Of a stretch of 64,000 bases of DNA, positions 1 to 9,893 are shown piece after piece. Positions within the stretch are counted from its first letter, which is position 1. The number at the start of each line of letters is the position of its first letter. The translations under genes were made by a program, and so were the position numbers. Source of the DNA: Chitinophagaceae bacterium (GTDB lineage: Bacteria > Bacteroidota > Bacteroidia > Chitinophagales > Chitinophagaceae). The notes beneath the pieces are model-generated. The model worked only from the letters and a program-made list of their open reading frames with translations, did no database searches and had not been told where the DNA came from. The DNA lies in the NCBI GenBank assembly GCA_016720585.1, contig JADKKH010000001.1, positions 434,001 to 498,000 on the forward strand, read 5' to 3'.

Positions 1-675
1 TTGGTGGCAACAACCCTTATTGCCCATGCACAAACAATGGACGAAATTATTTCAAAACATTTGGATGCCATTGGTGGTGTGGAAGCCTGGAGAAAAGTTT
101 CCAGTATCAAGGAGGAAGGAATCCTGATGGCACAGGGTGCTGAAATATCGGTAGTACGAACGGTTCTTCATAATAAGGGCTCCCGCCAGGATATTTCATT
201 GGCCGGTATGAACGGCTACAGCATTATTACCCCCGTAGCCGGTTGGAACTTTATGCCTTTCCAGGGACAAACACAACCCGAGCCACTGACAGAGGAAGAT
301 ATTAAAGAAGGGCAACCTGAGTTGGATGCCCAGGATGAATTGGTAGATTACAAAGAAAAAGGGTCCTCGGTTGAATTGGTGGGAAAAGATGATGTGGAAG
401 GAACGGAATGCTTTAAACTGATTCTCACCTTTAAATCAGGTAAAACAGGGACCTTGTTTATTGACCCTAAATCTTATCATATCATCCGCCAGGTTACCAA
501 GCAAAAGGCAAATGGGCAGGAAATAGAAGTGACAAGCAATTTCAGCAATTACCAGAAAGTTCCTGAAGGCATCGTAATTGCTATGTCAATCGGCCTTCCT
601 TTCGGTGAATTAAATGTAAAAAAAGTAGAAATTAACAAACCGGTGGATGAAGCGATTTTTACGCTTCCTAAATAA
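1..675 (+). CDS. Outer-membrane lipoprotein-sorting-like protein, 5' partial
   Basis: The frame is open to the first base, so the true start and probably a signal peptide lie outside the window; the TTG at base 1 is unlikely to be the real start. The visible 224 residues begin after a hydrophobic stretch ending around 'AHAQ', which resembles a signal-peptide cleavage region. The rest is a beta-rich domain (HLDAIGG near residue 20, FIDPKSYHI near 155) of the kind annotated in Bacteroidota as LolA-like outer-membrane lipoprotein-sorting protein. Specific function is unknown. A strong terminator follows directly, so this ends a transcript. Confidence 0.6.
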   Translation: MVATTLIAHAQTMDEIISKHLDAIGGVEAWRKVSSIKEEGILMAQGAEISVVRTVLHNKGSRQDISLAGMNGYSIITPVAGWNFMPFQGQTQPEPLTEEDIKEGQPELDAQDELVDYKEKGSSVELVGKDDVEGTECFKLILTFKSGKTGTLFIDPKSYHIIRQVTKQKANGQEIEVTSNFSNYQKVPEGIVIAMSIGLPFGELNVKKVEINKPVDEAIFTLPK

Positions 676-696
676 AATTTATAAAATCTTAAGTGG

Positions 697-726
697 CCCC
701 GGTATTTTTATCGGGGTTTCTTTTTT
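697..726 (+). terminator. Rho-independent terminator after the LolA-like gene
   Basis: An 8-bp stem, CCCCGGTA paired with TATCGGGG around a TTTT loop with one G-U pair, is followed by TTTCTTTTTT. It lies 21 bases after the stop of the preceding gene and before the next start. Confidence 0.85.
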
Positions 727-753
727 AGATTCGAAAATTCAAAACAACTATAT

Positions 754-3700
754 ATGAAAATGTCGATGCCCTTAATTGCCCGATTTTTCCTTTTATTAAT
801 CGGGGGAACCATTTCTTTCCAGGTAGTAGCCCAAACGGAAATCAATTCTTCTACTTTTGGAATGATGGAAGCCCGGTGGCTGGGTCCCGGCACCATGAGC
901 GGTCGTATCACTGCAATTGAAGGAGTAGCCAGCGATGGTAAAACTATTTATGTAGGCACTGCCGGTGGCGGTATTTGGAAAACTACCAATGCAGGCTCAT
1001 CTTTTGTTCCGATTTTCGATAAATACTGCCAGAGTATCGGGGCAATAGCTATAGATCCAAAAAATCCTAAGATAATCTATGCAGGAACGGGTGAAAGTAA
1101 TATGCGTAACTCGGTTTCTATTGGTAATGGCATGTATAAATCGACAGATGGTGGTGACAACTGGACAAAGATCGGCCTGGAAAACTCAGAGCATATTGCA
1201 AAAATTATCATTAACCCGGTCAATACCAGCATTGTTTATGTAGCCGTACCCGGCCCTTTATGGAGCAGCAGTAAAGATCGTGGTTTATATAAATCAACGG
1301 ATGGTGGAAAATCGTTCGATAAAATATTATACATCAATGAAGATGCCGGTTGTGGCGATGTGGCTTTTGATCCCCAGCATCCGGATACATTATTTGCCTC
1401 TACCTGGGAGTTCAGGAGAAAGCCGTATGCTTTTAGTTCGGGTGGTAATGGTAGTGGCATGTGGAAGAGTACTGACGGCGGTAAAAACTGGAAAGAAATC
1501 AAAGCGGGACTTCCCCCCAAACCATTTGGCCGCATTGCATTTGCTGTGGCACCCAGTGCACCACAAAATATGGTAGCCATTGTGGAAGCCAACGAAACCG
1601 GTTTATATATTTCTGCCGATGGTGGTGAAAATTGGAAGAAACAAAGTGCCACAATGAATGTCGTATCAAGGCCATTTTATTTTGCGGCTATCCAAATTGA
1701 TCCTAACGATCCAAAAAGAGTATATCGTCCGGGCTTTACTTTTTCTTATTCAACCGATGGCGGCCATTCATTTGCAGATGCGAGTGGCGAAGGTGGCTGG
1801 TTACACAGTGATGAACATGCTTTATGGATTAATCCTAAAAATACCAGTCAACTTTATGTAGGTACCGATGGTGGTGTTTATGTTAGTTTAGACAAAGGTG
1901 CCACCTGGAATTTTATTCAATGTTTGCCTGTTGGCCAGTTTTATCATGCAGCATTGGATAATAAAAAGCCATACAATATTTATGGCGGTTTGCAGGATAA
2001 CGGCAGCTGGGTTGGACCATCAGCTGCACCGGGTGCTATCACCAATTCCAGCTGGCGATCTATTAATGGCGGCGATGGTTTTTGGGTGCAGCCGGATCCA
2101 TTAAATTCTGATATTGCTTATGCAGAATCTCAAGGAGGTGAAATAAACCGGATCAATCTTATTAATGGAAAAGGAATAGGCATAAAACCACAACAGGCAC
2201 CGGGGGAAGAAAAACTCCGTTGGAACTGGAATACACCCATCGTTTTTGGCACTGCCAATAAAAAGAATCTTTACATTAGTTGCCAGTATTTGTATAAAAC
2301 CATAGACCAGGGCAGAAACTGGGTGCGCATTTCACCAGATTTAACCACTAATAACAAGGATAAACAAAAACAGGAAGAAAGCGGTGGCCTTAGCGCCGAT
2401 AATACATCTGCAGAAAACCACTGTACCATTTTTACAATTGCCGAATCACCATTAGATGAAAAAATGATCTGGGCTGGAACAGATGATGGCAATCTTCAAT
2501 TGACCTTAGATGCAGGTAAAACATGGACCAACGTCGCAGCTAATTATGCACAGGCAGGAATCCCTGCTCATACCTGGGTTAGCAGCATTGAACCGTCACT
2601 GTTTGATAAGAAAGTAGTGTATGCCACATTTGATAACCATATGTATGGCGATCATAAAACATATGTGGCCCGGTCAGCGGATTTGGGTAAAACATGGACC
2701 CTGTTGAAAAGTTCAGAATTTACCGGCTTTGCCCATAAAATAAAAGAAGACACCAAGAATAAGGAGCTGTTATTCCTGGGCACTGAAATGGGTTTGTTTG
2801 CCACATTGAACGGAGGACAAAACTGGTTCCGGATGAAAAATAAAATTCCTGAATATGTGCTGGCAAGGGATATTCAGATTCATCCGGTAACACATGACCT
2901 GGTTATTGCTACGCACGGACGCGGCATTATCGTCATAGATGATATTTCACCTATGCGCAGTATGAAAAAAGAAATAGCTGAAAAAGAAGTAGTATTATTT
3001 CCATCACCACCGTTAACACTTACCATGGGACAGTTTGGAGGTGGTGGCTTCCCAGTTACCAGTGGCTGGGTGGCATCCAACCCGGTTTCTATTCCGCCGG
3101 TAAAATATTATTTGAAAGACAGGGTAAATGCCGGTGACGTTAAAGTGGACATTTATGATGCCGCGGGAAAATTAGTTCAATCAATTCCCGGAAGTAAACG
3201 CAAGGGTATAAATTTTGTTAGCTGGAACCTTCGGATGAAACCACCAAAGATTGCTACCGGTGGAACGAAACTGGATTTTAGTGCCTTTCTGGCACCTATG
3301 GTGCTGCCAGGTGATTACACTATAAAACTTACTGTCGGCGATTCCGTGTACACATCACCACTAAAAGTAGTACATGATATTTCCAATAAAGATTTTTCAT
3401 TGGAAGACCGTAAACTGCAATATAAAACTGCCATGGATTTATACAAAGCACATGAGCGATTGGCGGATATAGTGGATACGATCAATGCCAGGCAAAAATT
3501 AATAAAGGATTACATAGACAAAGTGACGGATTCAACATTGAAAAGAACGATGCGGGCTTATACCGAAGAACTGGAAAAACTGAGGGCAGAGTGCCTTGGC
3601 ACCAAACAGAAATCAATTTTTGCAGATGAAAAAAAATTAAGAGAGAACATTACAGAGGTTTATGCTGCCGTTAGCGGACAAGAAGCTGCACCTTCTAATC

Positions 3701-3849
3701 TGCAGGTACAACGGGCAACTGTATTGCAACAGGAAGTAAAATCAAAGGCGCAGAATAATCAGCAGATTTTAAAAAAGTATGACCAGGTAATAAAAGAAGG
3801 GCTGAAGAAAGAAGGCTTGATGCCCGGAGGCGGAAAGAAAGGGTTTTAA
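754..3849 (+). CDS. Secreted BNR/ASP-box beta-propeller protein (VPS10/sortilin-like)
   Basis: A 1031-residue exported protein with a Sec signal peptide (residues 1-27, ending VVAQ). The body carries many ASP-box repeats of the form S-T-D-G-G-x-x-W, for example near residues 130, 180, 240 and 290, which mark sialidase/sortilin-type beta-propellers. The last 150 residues are charged and helical. Such proteins in Bacteroidota are annotated as VPS10-domain or glycosyl-hydrolase-like, but no catalytic residues can be assigned, so substrate and activity are unknown. A paralogue of the same architecture follows directly, which points to tandem duplication. A second ATG two codons in is an equally possible start. 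Confidence 0.8.
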   Translation: MKMSMPLIARFFLLLIGGTISFQVVAQTEINSSTFGMMEARWLGPGTMSGRITAIEGVASDGKTIYVGTAGGGIWKTTNAGSSFVPIFDKYCQSIGAIAIDPKNPKIIYAGTGESNMRNSVSIGNGMYKSTDGGDNWTKIGLENSEHIAKIIINPVNTSIVYVAVPGPLWSSSKDRGLYKSTDGGKSFDKILYINEDAGCGDVAFDPQHPDTLFASTWEFRRKPYAFSSGGNGSGMWKSTDGGKNWKEIKAGLPPKPFGRIAFAVAPSAPQNMVAIVEANETGLYISADGGENWKKQSATMNVVSRPFYFAAIQIDPNDPKRVYRPGFTFSYSTDGGHSFADASGEGGWLHSDEHALWINPKNTSQLYVGTDGGVYVSLDKGATWNFIQCLPVGQFYHAALDNKKPYNIYGGLQDNGSWVGPSAAPGAITNSSWRSINGGDGFWVQPDPLNSDIAYAESQGGEINRINLINGKGIGIKPQQAPGEEKLRWNWNTPIVFGTANKKNLYISCQYLYKTIDQGRNWVRISPDLTTNNKDKQKQEESGGLSADNTSAENHCTIFTIAESPLDEKMIWAGTDDGNLQLTLDAGKTWTNVAANYAQAGIPAHTWVSSIEPSLFDKKVVYATFDNHMYGDHKTYVARSADLGKTWTLLKSSEFTGFAHKIKEDTKNKELLFLGTEMGLFATLNGGQNWFRMKNKIPEYVLARDIQIHPVTHDLVIATHGRGIIVIDDISPMRSMKKEIAEKEVVLFPSPPLTLTMGQFGGGGFPVTSGWVASNPVSIPPVKYYLKDRVNAGDVKVDIYDAAGKLVQSIPGSKRKGINFVSWNLRMKPPKIATGGTKLDFSAFLAPMVLPGDYTIKLTVGDSVYTSPLKVVHDISNKDFSLEDRKLQYKTAMDLYKAHERLADIVDTINARQKLIKDYIDKVTDSTLKRTMRAYTEELEKLRAECLGTKQKSIFADEKKLRENITEVYAAVSGQEAAPSNLQVQRATVLQQEVKSKAQNNQQILKKYDQVIKEGLKKEGLMPGGGKKGF

Positions 3850-3875
3850 GTAAATAGGTTACATAGATCTATTGG

Positions 3876-3906
3876 ATAGCCGGTTTTATGACCGGCTATT
3901 TTTTTC
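3876..3906 (+). terminator. Rho-independent terminator between the two BNR genes
   Basis: A perfect 9-bp stem (ATAGCCGGT with ACCGGCTAT, loop TTTATG) followed by a run of seven T. It separates the two paralogous genes into different transcripts. Confidence 0.85.
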
Positions 3907-3965
3907 TCATTTCTCAATGGGGTGTTTTATCTTTCAGTAAATTCCAATCACTCATTCTGATAATT

Positions 3966-6900
3966 ATGAAAAAAATTCTCTTTTTTACGGCAATTCTGAT
4001 AAACACCATTGTTTTTGCACAAAAGAAAAATAGTATCACTCCGACGGCATCACCGGATGCTGATTCTGTTTTATTATCGAAAACAAAATACCGGCTTATC
4101 GGCCCCTGGCGGGGTGGCAGAAGCGGGGCAGTAACAGGTAGCTATAAAAACAAAAACACTTTTTATTTCGGATCTACCGGTGGCGGAGTCTGGAAAACAA
4201 CAGATGGGGGCAGCAACTGGAAAAATATTTCTGATAAATATTACGGCAGTTCTATCGGCGCTGTAGCCGTGGCGCCGTCTGATGAAAGTATTGTTTATGT
4301 TGGGGAAGGTGAAAATACCATGCGGGGAAATGTCAGCGAAGGCCTCGGGGGTATGTGGCGCAGTGAAGACGGTGGCAAAAGCTGGAAAAATATTGGTCTG
4401 AAAGACGGCAGGCATATTATTCGGATCGTCATTCATCCCAGAAACCCGGATATAGTTTGGGTGGCAGTTATGGGACATCTTTTTGGTCCTAATGAAGAAA
4501 GAGGAATCTATAAAACAACAGATGGCGGCAAAACCTGGAAGCATACATTATTTGTCAATGATCAAACCGGTTGCAGCGACCTTGTGATGGAACCGGGGAA
4601 CCCTAATGTTTTTTATGCAGGTACCTGGCGGCTTATCCGTACGCCATTCAGTATGGAAAGCGGTGGTGAGGGAAGTGGCTTATGGAAAAGTACCGATGGC
4701 GGTGAGACCTGGACAAATGTTTCTTCCAAAAAAGGTTTGCCCAAAGGCGTGTGGGGAATTGTAGGCGTAGCTATTGCTCCATCCAATACGGATAAGATTT
4801 ATTGCATACTGGAAAATAAAGACGGAGGACTGTATTCCAGTAATGATGGCGGTGAAAACTGGACATTGCAAAGCAGTGATAATAATATCCGGCAAAGAGC
4901 CTGGTATTACAGCAAAGTATTTGTAGATCCGAAGAATGAGAATAAAGTGTATTGCCCGAATGTGGGTTTTATGATCAGCTCGGATGGTGGAAAAACTTTC
5001 CGGGGCAGCAATACCCCGCACGGCGACCATCATGATTTATGGATTGATCCAGAAGATGGTAACCGGATGATCGTAGGAGATGATGGTGGCGCACAGATAA
5101 GTTTTGATGCAGCCAATAACTGGAGTTCTTATATGAACCAGCCTACGGCCCAGTTTTACCGGGTTTCAACCGATAATAGTTTTCCCTACCGGATACTCGG
5201 TGCACAGCAGGATAATAGTACCGTAAGAATAAAAAGCAGGACCTATGGCAATGCCATTACAGAACAGGATTGGCAAACAACGGCTGGTGCAGAAAGTGGT
5301 TATGTAGTGGCCGACCCTTTGAATCCTGATATTGTTTATGGTGGAAATTACGGCGGCTATTTATCCAGGCTTGACCACAAAACAGGTGAGAATCGTGCCA
5401 TCAGTGTATGGCCGGATAACCCGATGGGTGCGGGAGCAGACGTACAGAAATTCCGTTTTCAATGGAACTTTCCTATTTTCTTTTCACCCCATAATCCCAA
5501 AAAATTATATTGTGCGGGCAATGCTCTGTTTGCCAGTGAAAATGAAGGAGCCAATTGGGAACAACTGTCACCCGATCTGACAACGAATGATAAGAGTAAA
5601 CAAAAATCCAGTGGTGGCCCGATTACACAAGACAATACTTCGGTAGAATATTATTGCACCATTTTTACGGCCACCGAAAGCTGGATAGAAAAAGATCTAT
5701 TATGGACCGGGAGTGACGATGGCGTAATATCTGTTAGTAGGGACGGGGGTAAGAACTGGGAGAATGTAACACCAAAGGATTGTCCCAAATTAATAATGTG
5801 GAATTGTGTGGAAGTGGACCCTTTCAAAAAAGGGGCTGCTTATTTTGCAGGCACAAGATATAAGAGCGATGATTTTGCACCGTATCTGTACAAAACGGAG
5901 GACTATGGAAAAACCTGGAAACTGATCGTAAATGGTATTGATAAATTCCATTTTACCAGGGCTATTCGGGCCGATCATAACCGACCCGGCTTACTTTATG
6001 CAGGAACAGAATATGGCATGTATATAAGTTATGACGACGGGACAAACTGGAAAAAATTTCAATTGAACCTTCCGGTAGTTCCCATTACAGATATGACCAT
6101 AAAGGACAATGATCTCGTAGTTGCCACACAGGGCAGGGCTTTTTGGGTGTTGGATGATTTAAGTGTACTGCAACAACAGAATAACTCGATTACAAATAAA
6201 AACCTGCATGTATTTACTACCAGTCCTGCCTGGCGCATAACCGGGAATGCTTTTGGTGGCAACTTTGGTGTAGCCCGGAATGCCGGCGCTAATCCATCGA
6301 ATGGTGTGGTTATTAATTATTATGTAAAAAATATAAAAGATAGTACCAGGGCCACTATTACCCTGATGGATAAGGATAAAAACGAAATCCGAACCTATTC
6401 AACCGGGGCAAAAGAAGCAAGGGAAAAAATGGAGATCACCAATGGAATGAACCGGTTTGTCTGGAACCTGCAGTATCCCGAAGCAGAAAGGATTGAGGGC
6501 TTGATTCTCTGGAATGGGGTACCTGGAAATATCGTGGCGCCCCCGGGAGCCTATTTTTATAAATTAAAAGTGGGCAGCGATTCTGCCGAAGGAGCTTTCC
6601 GGGTAAAAGCGGACCCCAATTATAAAATTACACAGGAGGAGTATGAAGCACAGTTTACTTTCCTGGTGAAAATAAAAGATAAATTCAACGAAGTACAACA
6701 GGGGATTAAAGATATTCGGGCGTTGCGGACACAGATCAATGATTTTACCGGGCGTCAGCAAAAAGATTCTATTAAAGAAATAAAAACCCTGGCGGACAGT
6801 ATCAACAAACAACTGACGGCTATAGAAGAAACCCTTTATCAAACAAAGGCCAAAAGCGGTCAGGATGTATTGAATTTCCCTATCCGGCTGAATGATAAAC

Positions 6901-7112
6901 TGAGCGGTCTTTTTGATGCAGCCAACAGTGGTAATATGGCACCCAGCAAACAGGTAAAAGAAGTTTTTGCTGATTTAGGAAAGCAATGCGATGAACAGTT
7001 GGATAAACTGAAAAAGATAAAGGAAGAGGATGTGGCAAAATTAAATAAACTGATAAGAGAGAAAGAAGTGCCGGTGATCGGTTTGAAGAAGGATGACAAA
7101 AACAAGGAATAA
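3966..7112 (+). CDS. Secreted BNR/ASP-box beta-propeller protein, paralogue of the upstream gene
   Basis: The start at 3966 gives a clean signal peptide (MKKILFF...IVFAQ). The longer frame beginning at 3888 would run from inside the preceding terminator and is rejected. The 1048-residue product has the same plan as its upstream neighbour: an N-terminal 'RLIGPWRGGR' segment, repeated T-D-G-G-x-x-W ASP-boxes through about residue 740, then a linker and a charged helical C-terminal region. Family knowledge supports a secreted or surface beta-propeller; the ligand or substrate cannot be told from sequence. Confidence 0.8.
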   Translation: MKKILFFTAILINTIVFAQKKNSITPTASPDADSVLLSKTKYRLIGPWRGGRSGAVTGSYKNKNTFYFGSTGGGVWKTTDGGSNWKNISDKYYGSSIGAVAVAPSDESIVYVGEGENTMRGNVSEGLGGMWRSEDGGKSWKNIGLKDGRHIIRIVIHPRNPDIVWVAVMGHLFGPNEERGIYKTTDGGKTWKHTLFVNDQTGCSDLVMEPGNPNVFYAGTWRLIRTPFSMESGGEGSGLWKSTDGGETWTNVSSKKGLPKGVWGIVGVAIAPSNTDKIYCILENKDGGLYSSNDGGENWTLQSSDNNIRQRAWYYSKVFVDPKNENKVYCPNVGFMISSDGGKTFRGSNTPHGDHHDLWIDPEDGNRMIVGDDGGAQISFDAANNWSSYMNQPTAQFYRVSTDNSFPYRILGAQQDNSTVRIKSRTYGNAITEQDWQTTAGAESGYVVADPLNPDIVYGGNYGGYLSRLDHKTGENRAISVWPDNPMGAGADVQKFRFQWNFPIFFSPHNPKKLYCAGNALFASENEGANWEQLSPDLTTNDKSKQKSSGGPITQDNTSVEYYCTIFTATESWIEKDLLWTGSDDGVISVSRDGGKNWENVTPKDCPKLIMWNCVEVDPFKKGAAYFAGTRYKSDDFAPYLYKTEDYGKTWKLIVNGIDKFHFTRAIRADHNRPGLLYAGTEYGMYISYDDGTNWKKFQLNLPVVPITDMTIKDNDLVVATQGRAFWVLDDLSVLQQQNNSITNKNLHVFTTSPAWRITGNAFGGNFGVARNAGANPSNGVVINYYVKNIKDSTRATITLMDKDKNEIRTYSTGAKEAREKMEITNGMNRFVWNLQYPEAERIEGLILWNGVPGNIVAPPGAYFYKLKVGSDSAEGAFRVKADPNYKITQEEYEAQFTFLVKIKDKFNEVQQGIKDIRALRTQINDFTGRQQKDSIKEIKTLADSINKQLTAIEETLYQTKAKSGQDVLNFPIRLNDKLSGLFDAANSGNMAPSKQVKEVFADLGKQCDEQLDKLKKIKEEDVAKLNKLIREKEVPVIGLKKDDKNKE

Positions 7113-7115
7113 AAT

Positions 7116-7147
7116 AAGAAAGGGCTTCATACGAAGCCCTTTCTTTT
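7116..7147. terminator. Bidirectional terminator between convergent genes
   Basis: A 13-bp perfect stem (AAGAAAGGGCTTC with GAAGCCCTTTCTT, loop ATAC) sits between the convergent BNR and desaturase genes, with T-rich flanks on the plus strand and A-rich flanks that become T-rich on the minus strand. The desaturase stop overlaps its right edge. Confidence 0.85.
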
Positions 7148-8186
7148 AAACAATCTTTTTTACCCGCTCTTTCATCAGAGCGATGGCTTCTTCTTTACTG
7201 GCAAAAGTGTTATCAATATTCACCAGGTTATCCGCCAGTTTATCATACCGCTTGGTCATCAGCCAGATAAAAATGTGGAGATAATGAACGCCATCAAATA
7301 CCAGTGATTTTTTTTCAGCAAATTCATGCTGCAGTTTCAGGAACTCACCCGGGATCTCTGTATAATGCATCGCAGGACGCAGATGATGGACCGTATGGTA
7401 TCCATCATTCCAGCACATTTTATTGTATTTGGTATTGATACAGTTGATCGCACTGGTATAATTGTCTTCGGTATTTGTTTTGTCAATAAAAGAATGTTGT
7501 GCCCAGTTACCCAGCATCATGACTATCCGGGCAAATACAAAGGGGATAATGAATATCCAGAGTGTGGCTTTGAAATTCACAAAACACATGCCCACGCAAA
7601 AAAGATAGAAAGCCATTTCGCCATAGGTGAGGCGCATGTATAGTTTTTTTCTTTTCCGGCTGAAGAGGTACATGAATGTATCTACAAAACCCAGGACTAA
7701 AAACCTTCCGACATATTTCAGGAAATCAATAAGGCTATCCCTTTTATATTTCAGGGTGCTGCTGGCATCATCTTTCTGGTTGTTCTCCACATGATGCATG
7801 GCCATATGATGTACAAAATAGGTTTCAGGTGTGTGGCCAAAGAACGGACACACAAACCAGATTACATAGGTATAGAGCCAGGTATATCCTTTCTTAAAGG
7901 GTTTACGATGACTGATGCAATGCAGCATTAATCCAAAACGGCCTTTGAAATACATTTGGGAAACATAGAAATAAGGAATGTAGGCCAGCCACCAGTACCA
8001 GCCTTCCAATAAGGGTGTATATAATACCACTGCTACGGGGATAACAAGAATATGGATAGCCGTCAGCAAATGAATAAAAGGAAGATCCCTTTTATCACTC
8101 AGGTATTTCAGCCAGAATTTTTCATAACGACTGAAAGTTGCGGGTTCTACATATACAGGGTCTGTCAGTGCTGTCAGTGCCTTCAT
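7146..8186 (-). CDS. Membrane fatty-acid desaturase
   Basis: A 346-residue integral membrane protein with the three histidine clusters of the di-iron desaturase superfamily: HxxxH at residues 89-93, HHxxxHH at 126-132, and HTVHHLRP near residue 265. Several hydrophobic segments lie between them. By family knowledge these enzymes insert double bonds in acyl chains using O2 and reduced electron carriers; the regioselectivity cannot be read here. It is a single-gene transcript ending at a shared bidirectional terminator. A 19-bp interrupted palindrome lies 31 bp upstream of the start and may be an operator. Confidence 0.85.
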   Translation of the reverse strand: MKALTALTDPVYVEPATFSRYEKFWLKYLSDKRDLPFIHLLTAIHILVIPVAVVLYTPLLEGWYWWLAYIPYFYVSQMYFKGRFGLMLHCISHRKPFKKGYTWLYTYVIWFVCPFFGHTPETYFVHHMAMHHVENNQKDDASSTLKYKRDSLIDFLKYVGRFLVLGFVDTFMYLFSRKRKKLYMRLTYGEMAFYLFCVGMCFVNFKATLWIFIIPFVFARIVMMLGNWAQHSFIDKTNTEDNYTSAINCINTKYNKMCWNDGYHTVHHLRPAMHYTEIPGEFLKLQHEFAEKKSLVFDGVHYLHIFIWLMTKRYDKLADNLVNIDNTFASKEEAIALMKERVKKIV

Positions 8187-8216
8187 GTAAAAAAAATAAG
8201 TTCAAAAAAAATATCC

Positions 8217-8235
8217 TGATGATATTTAATCATCA
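8217..8235. promoter_or_regulatory. Inverted repeat upstream of the desaturase gene
   Basis: TGATGAT-ATTTA-ATCATCA, a perfect 7-bp inverted repeat with a 5-base spacer, about 40 bp before the desaturase start. It looks like a dimeric operator. The spacing differs from the TGAY-N4-RTCA boxes elsewhere in the window, so it is not grouped with them. Confidence 0.4.
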
Positions 8236-8361
8236 TTTCTAGTTTAATCCATTGATCTTCAGGGTAAACGAATTGTTGGAATGACCTAAAATTACAGCAT
8301 TCTCAGGAATGTGCGCTTTTTGTTTTACTGTTTTATACCTGATTTTAATCAGGGTAAAAAG

Positions 8362-9810
8362 CTATTTCATTTTCAGATCAGGCTTAATGGATCTGACTTT
8401 TGTAGAGGCTCCGCCATCTAAAGTGAGGTCAACCGGTTTATTGGTTTGCCATCCTCCCCGGGTAAAGTCAGGGATGTCAACCGTAGTAGATTTTTTAGAA
8501 ACAGATCGCTGGCTTAATGGCATCAGGCAACTCCAGGCAGCAGCATCATACACATCCTGGTCGAGGGGCAAACCATTGCGGAGGCAATCGATCAGGCGCC
8601 AGTCCATTATAAAATCCATACCACCATGTCCGCCTACATCTTTTGCAATAGCACCGATATGATTAACGATAGGGGGAGAATATTTTTTATACAGGCCTTC
8701 CAATTCTTCTTTTTTTACCCAGCTATGCCCAAAAGCTATTCGTTCCGGCCCGGGCCATTTTTGGGCAGCACCCTTTGATCCACTAACCAGATGAATTCTT
8801 GAATAAGGGCGAATAGTAGAAACATCATGTTGCACCATGATCGTTTTTCCTTTATTAGAACGGATTAATGTGGTGTTCATATTGCCCCGATAAGGCCGGT
8901 CCACATACTCCGTAAAGAAATTGTCTTTTGCAGCCAGTTCCTTTACCATAGTATTCATAGTAAAATCATTGGTACTCATGCTTACCAGGTGGTCAAATTT
9001 ATCACCCCGGTTGATATTCATACATTGTGCCACAGGTCCAAGTCCATGTGTGGGATAGAGGTTTCCATTGTGACCCATATTTTCTTTCAGCCGCCACATA
9101 TCTGCGTAGGCATTTTTATTGAAAAGCCAGTCCTTGGTAAGATCATGTATATAGGCGCCTTCAGCATGAATTATTTCGCCAAACAGTCCCTGCCGGGCCA
9201 TGTTCAAAGTCAGTTGCTCAAAAAAATCATAACAACAATTCTCCAGCATCATGCAATGCTTCCTGGTTTTTTCGGATGTCTCTACCAATTCCCAGCATTC
9301 GTCAATGGTTTTAGAAGCCGGCACTTCCGTAGCGGCATGCTTGCCATTTTTCATGGCGTATACAGCAATAGGCGTATGCAAATGCCAGGGAGTAGGAGTA
9401 TATACCAGGTCAATATCCTTGCTTTCGCATAAGGCTTTCCATCCCTCGTCCCCACTGTATTCTCTGGCTTTGGGTCGTCCCATTTTCTCCAGGGTCTTTT
9501 GAGAAGCTGTGACCCGGTCCGGGTATTTATCGCATAAGGCAACTATTTCCAGTCCATCGATATAGCTTAAACGTCCAACCGCTTCGGAGCCCCGCTGGCC
9601 CAGGCCGATAACACCCACCCGAACCGTATCGATCTTTGGTGCAGCATAGCCACACATATTAAAGTGTTGTCCGTTGTTTTCATAATCGGAGGAACGATCC
9701 ATCTGTTCATCAGTAGTTCCGATTACTTTGGCAAAAGAGGGAAGCCCTGTAGCCAGCACACCACTTCCAAGAGCCAGGCGGCGGAGAAATTTTCTGCGGT
9801 TATTATCCAT
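8362..9810 (-). CDS. Tat-exported Gfo/Idh/MocA-family oxidoreductase
   Basis: The N-terminus NNRRKFLRRLALGSG is a twin-arginine signal followed by a hydrophobic stretch and ...LPSFA, so the protein is probably exported folded with its cofactor. The Rossmann motif VGVIGLGQRG lies near residue 65-75, and TEVPASKTIDE near residue 140 matches the conserved lysine region of the Gfo/Idh/MocA family. Length (482) is normal for the large exported members of Bacteroidota, many of which act on carbohydrates. The substrate is not predictable; the gene stands alone without sugar-transport genes nearby. Confidence 0.85.
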   Translation of the reverse strand: MDNNRRKFLRRLALGSGVLATGLPSFAKVIGTTDEQMDRSSDYENNGQHFNMCGYAAPKIDTVRVGVIGLGQRGSEAVGRLSYIDGLEIVALCDKYPDRVTASQKTLEKMGRPKAREYSGDEGWKALCESKDIDLVYTPTPWHLHTPIAVYAMKNGKHAATEVPASKTIDECWELVETSEKTRKHCMMLENCCYDFFEQLTLNMARQGLFGEIIHAEGAYIHDLTKDWLFNKNAYADMWRLKENMGHNGNLYPTHGLGPVAQCMNINRGDKFDHLVSMSTNDFTMNTMVKELAAKDNFFTEYVDRPYRGNMNTTLIRSNKGKTIMVQHDVSTIRPYSRIHLVSGSKGAAQKWPGPERIAFGHSWVKKEELEGLYKKYSPPIVNHIGAIAKDVGGHGGMDFIMDWRLIDCLRNGLPLDQDVYDAAAWSCLMPLSQRSVSKKSTTVDIPDFTRGGWQTNKPVDLTLDGGASTKVRSIKPDLKMK

Positions 9811-9893
9811 ATGAAAGCCTATTTATTTCTGCAAGTTCATGAAATAATCCGGAGAATAATGTGGTTAGTAAAAATCAGTGATCGATAGACAAA

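Noticed and set aside
3888..3965. Longer N-terminus for the second BNR protein
   Set aside because: It would start inside the terminator of the preceding gene and push the signal peptide inward; ATG 3966 gives a standard signal peptide.
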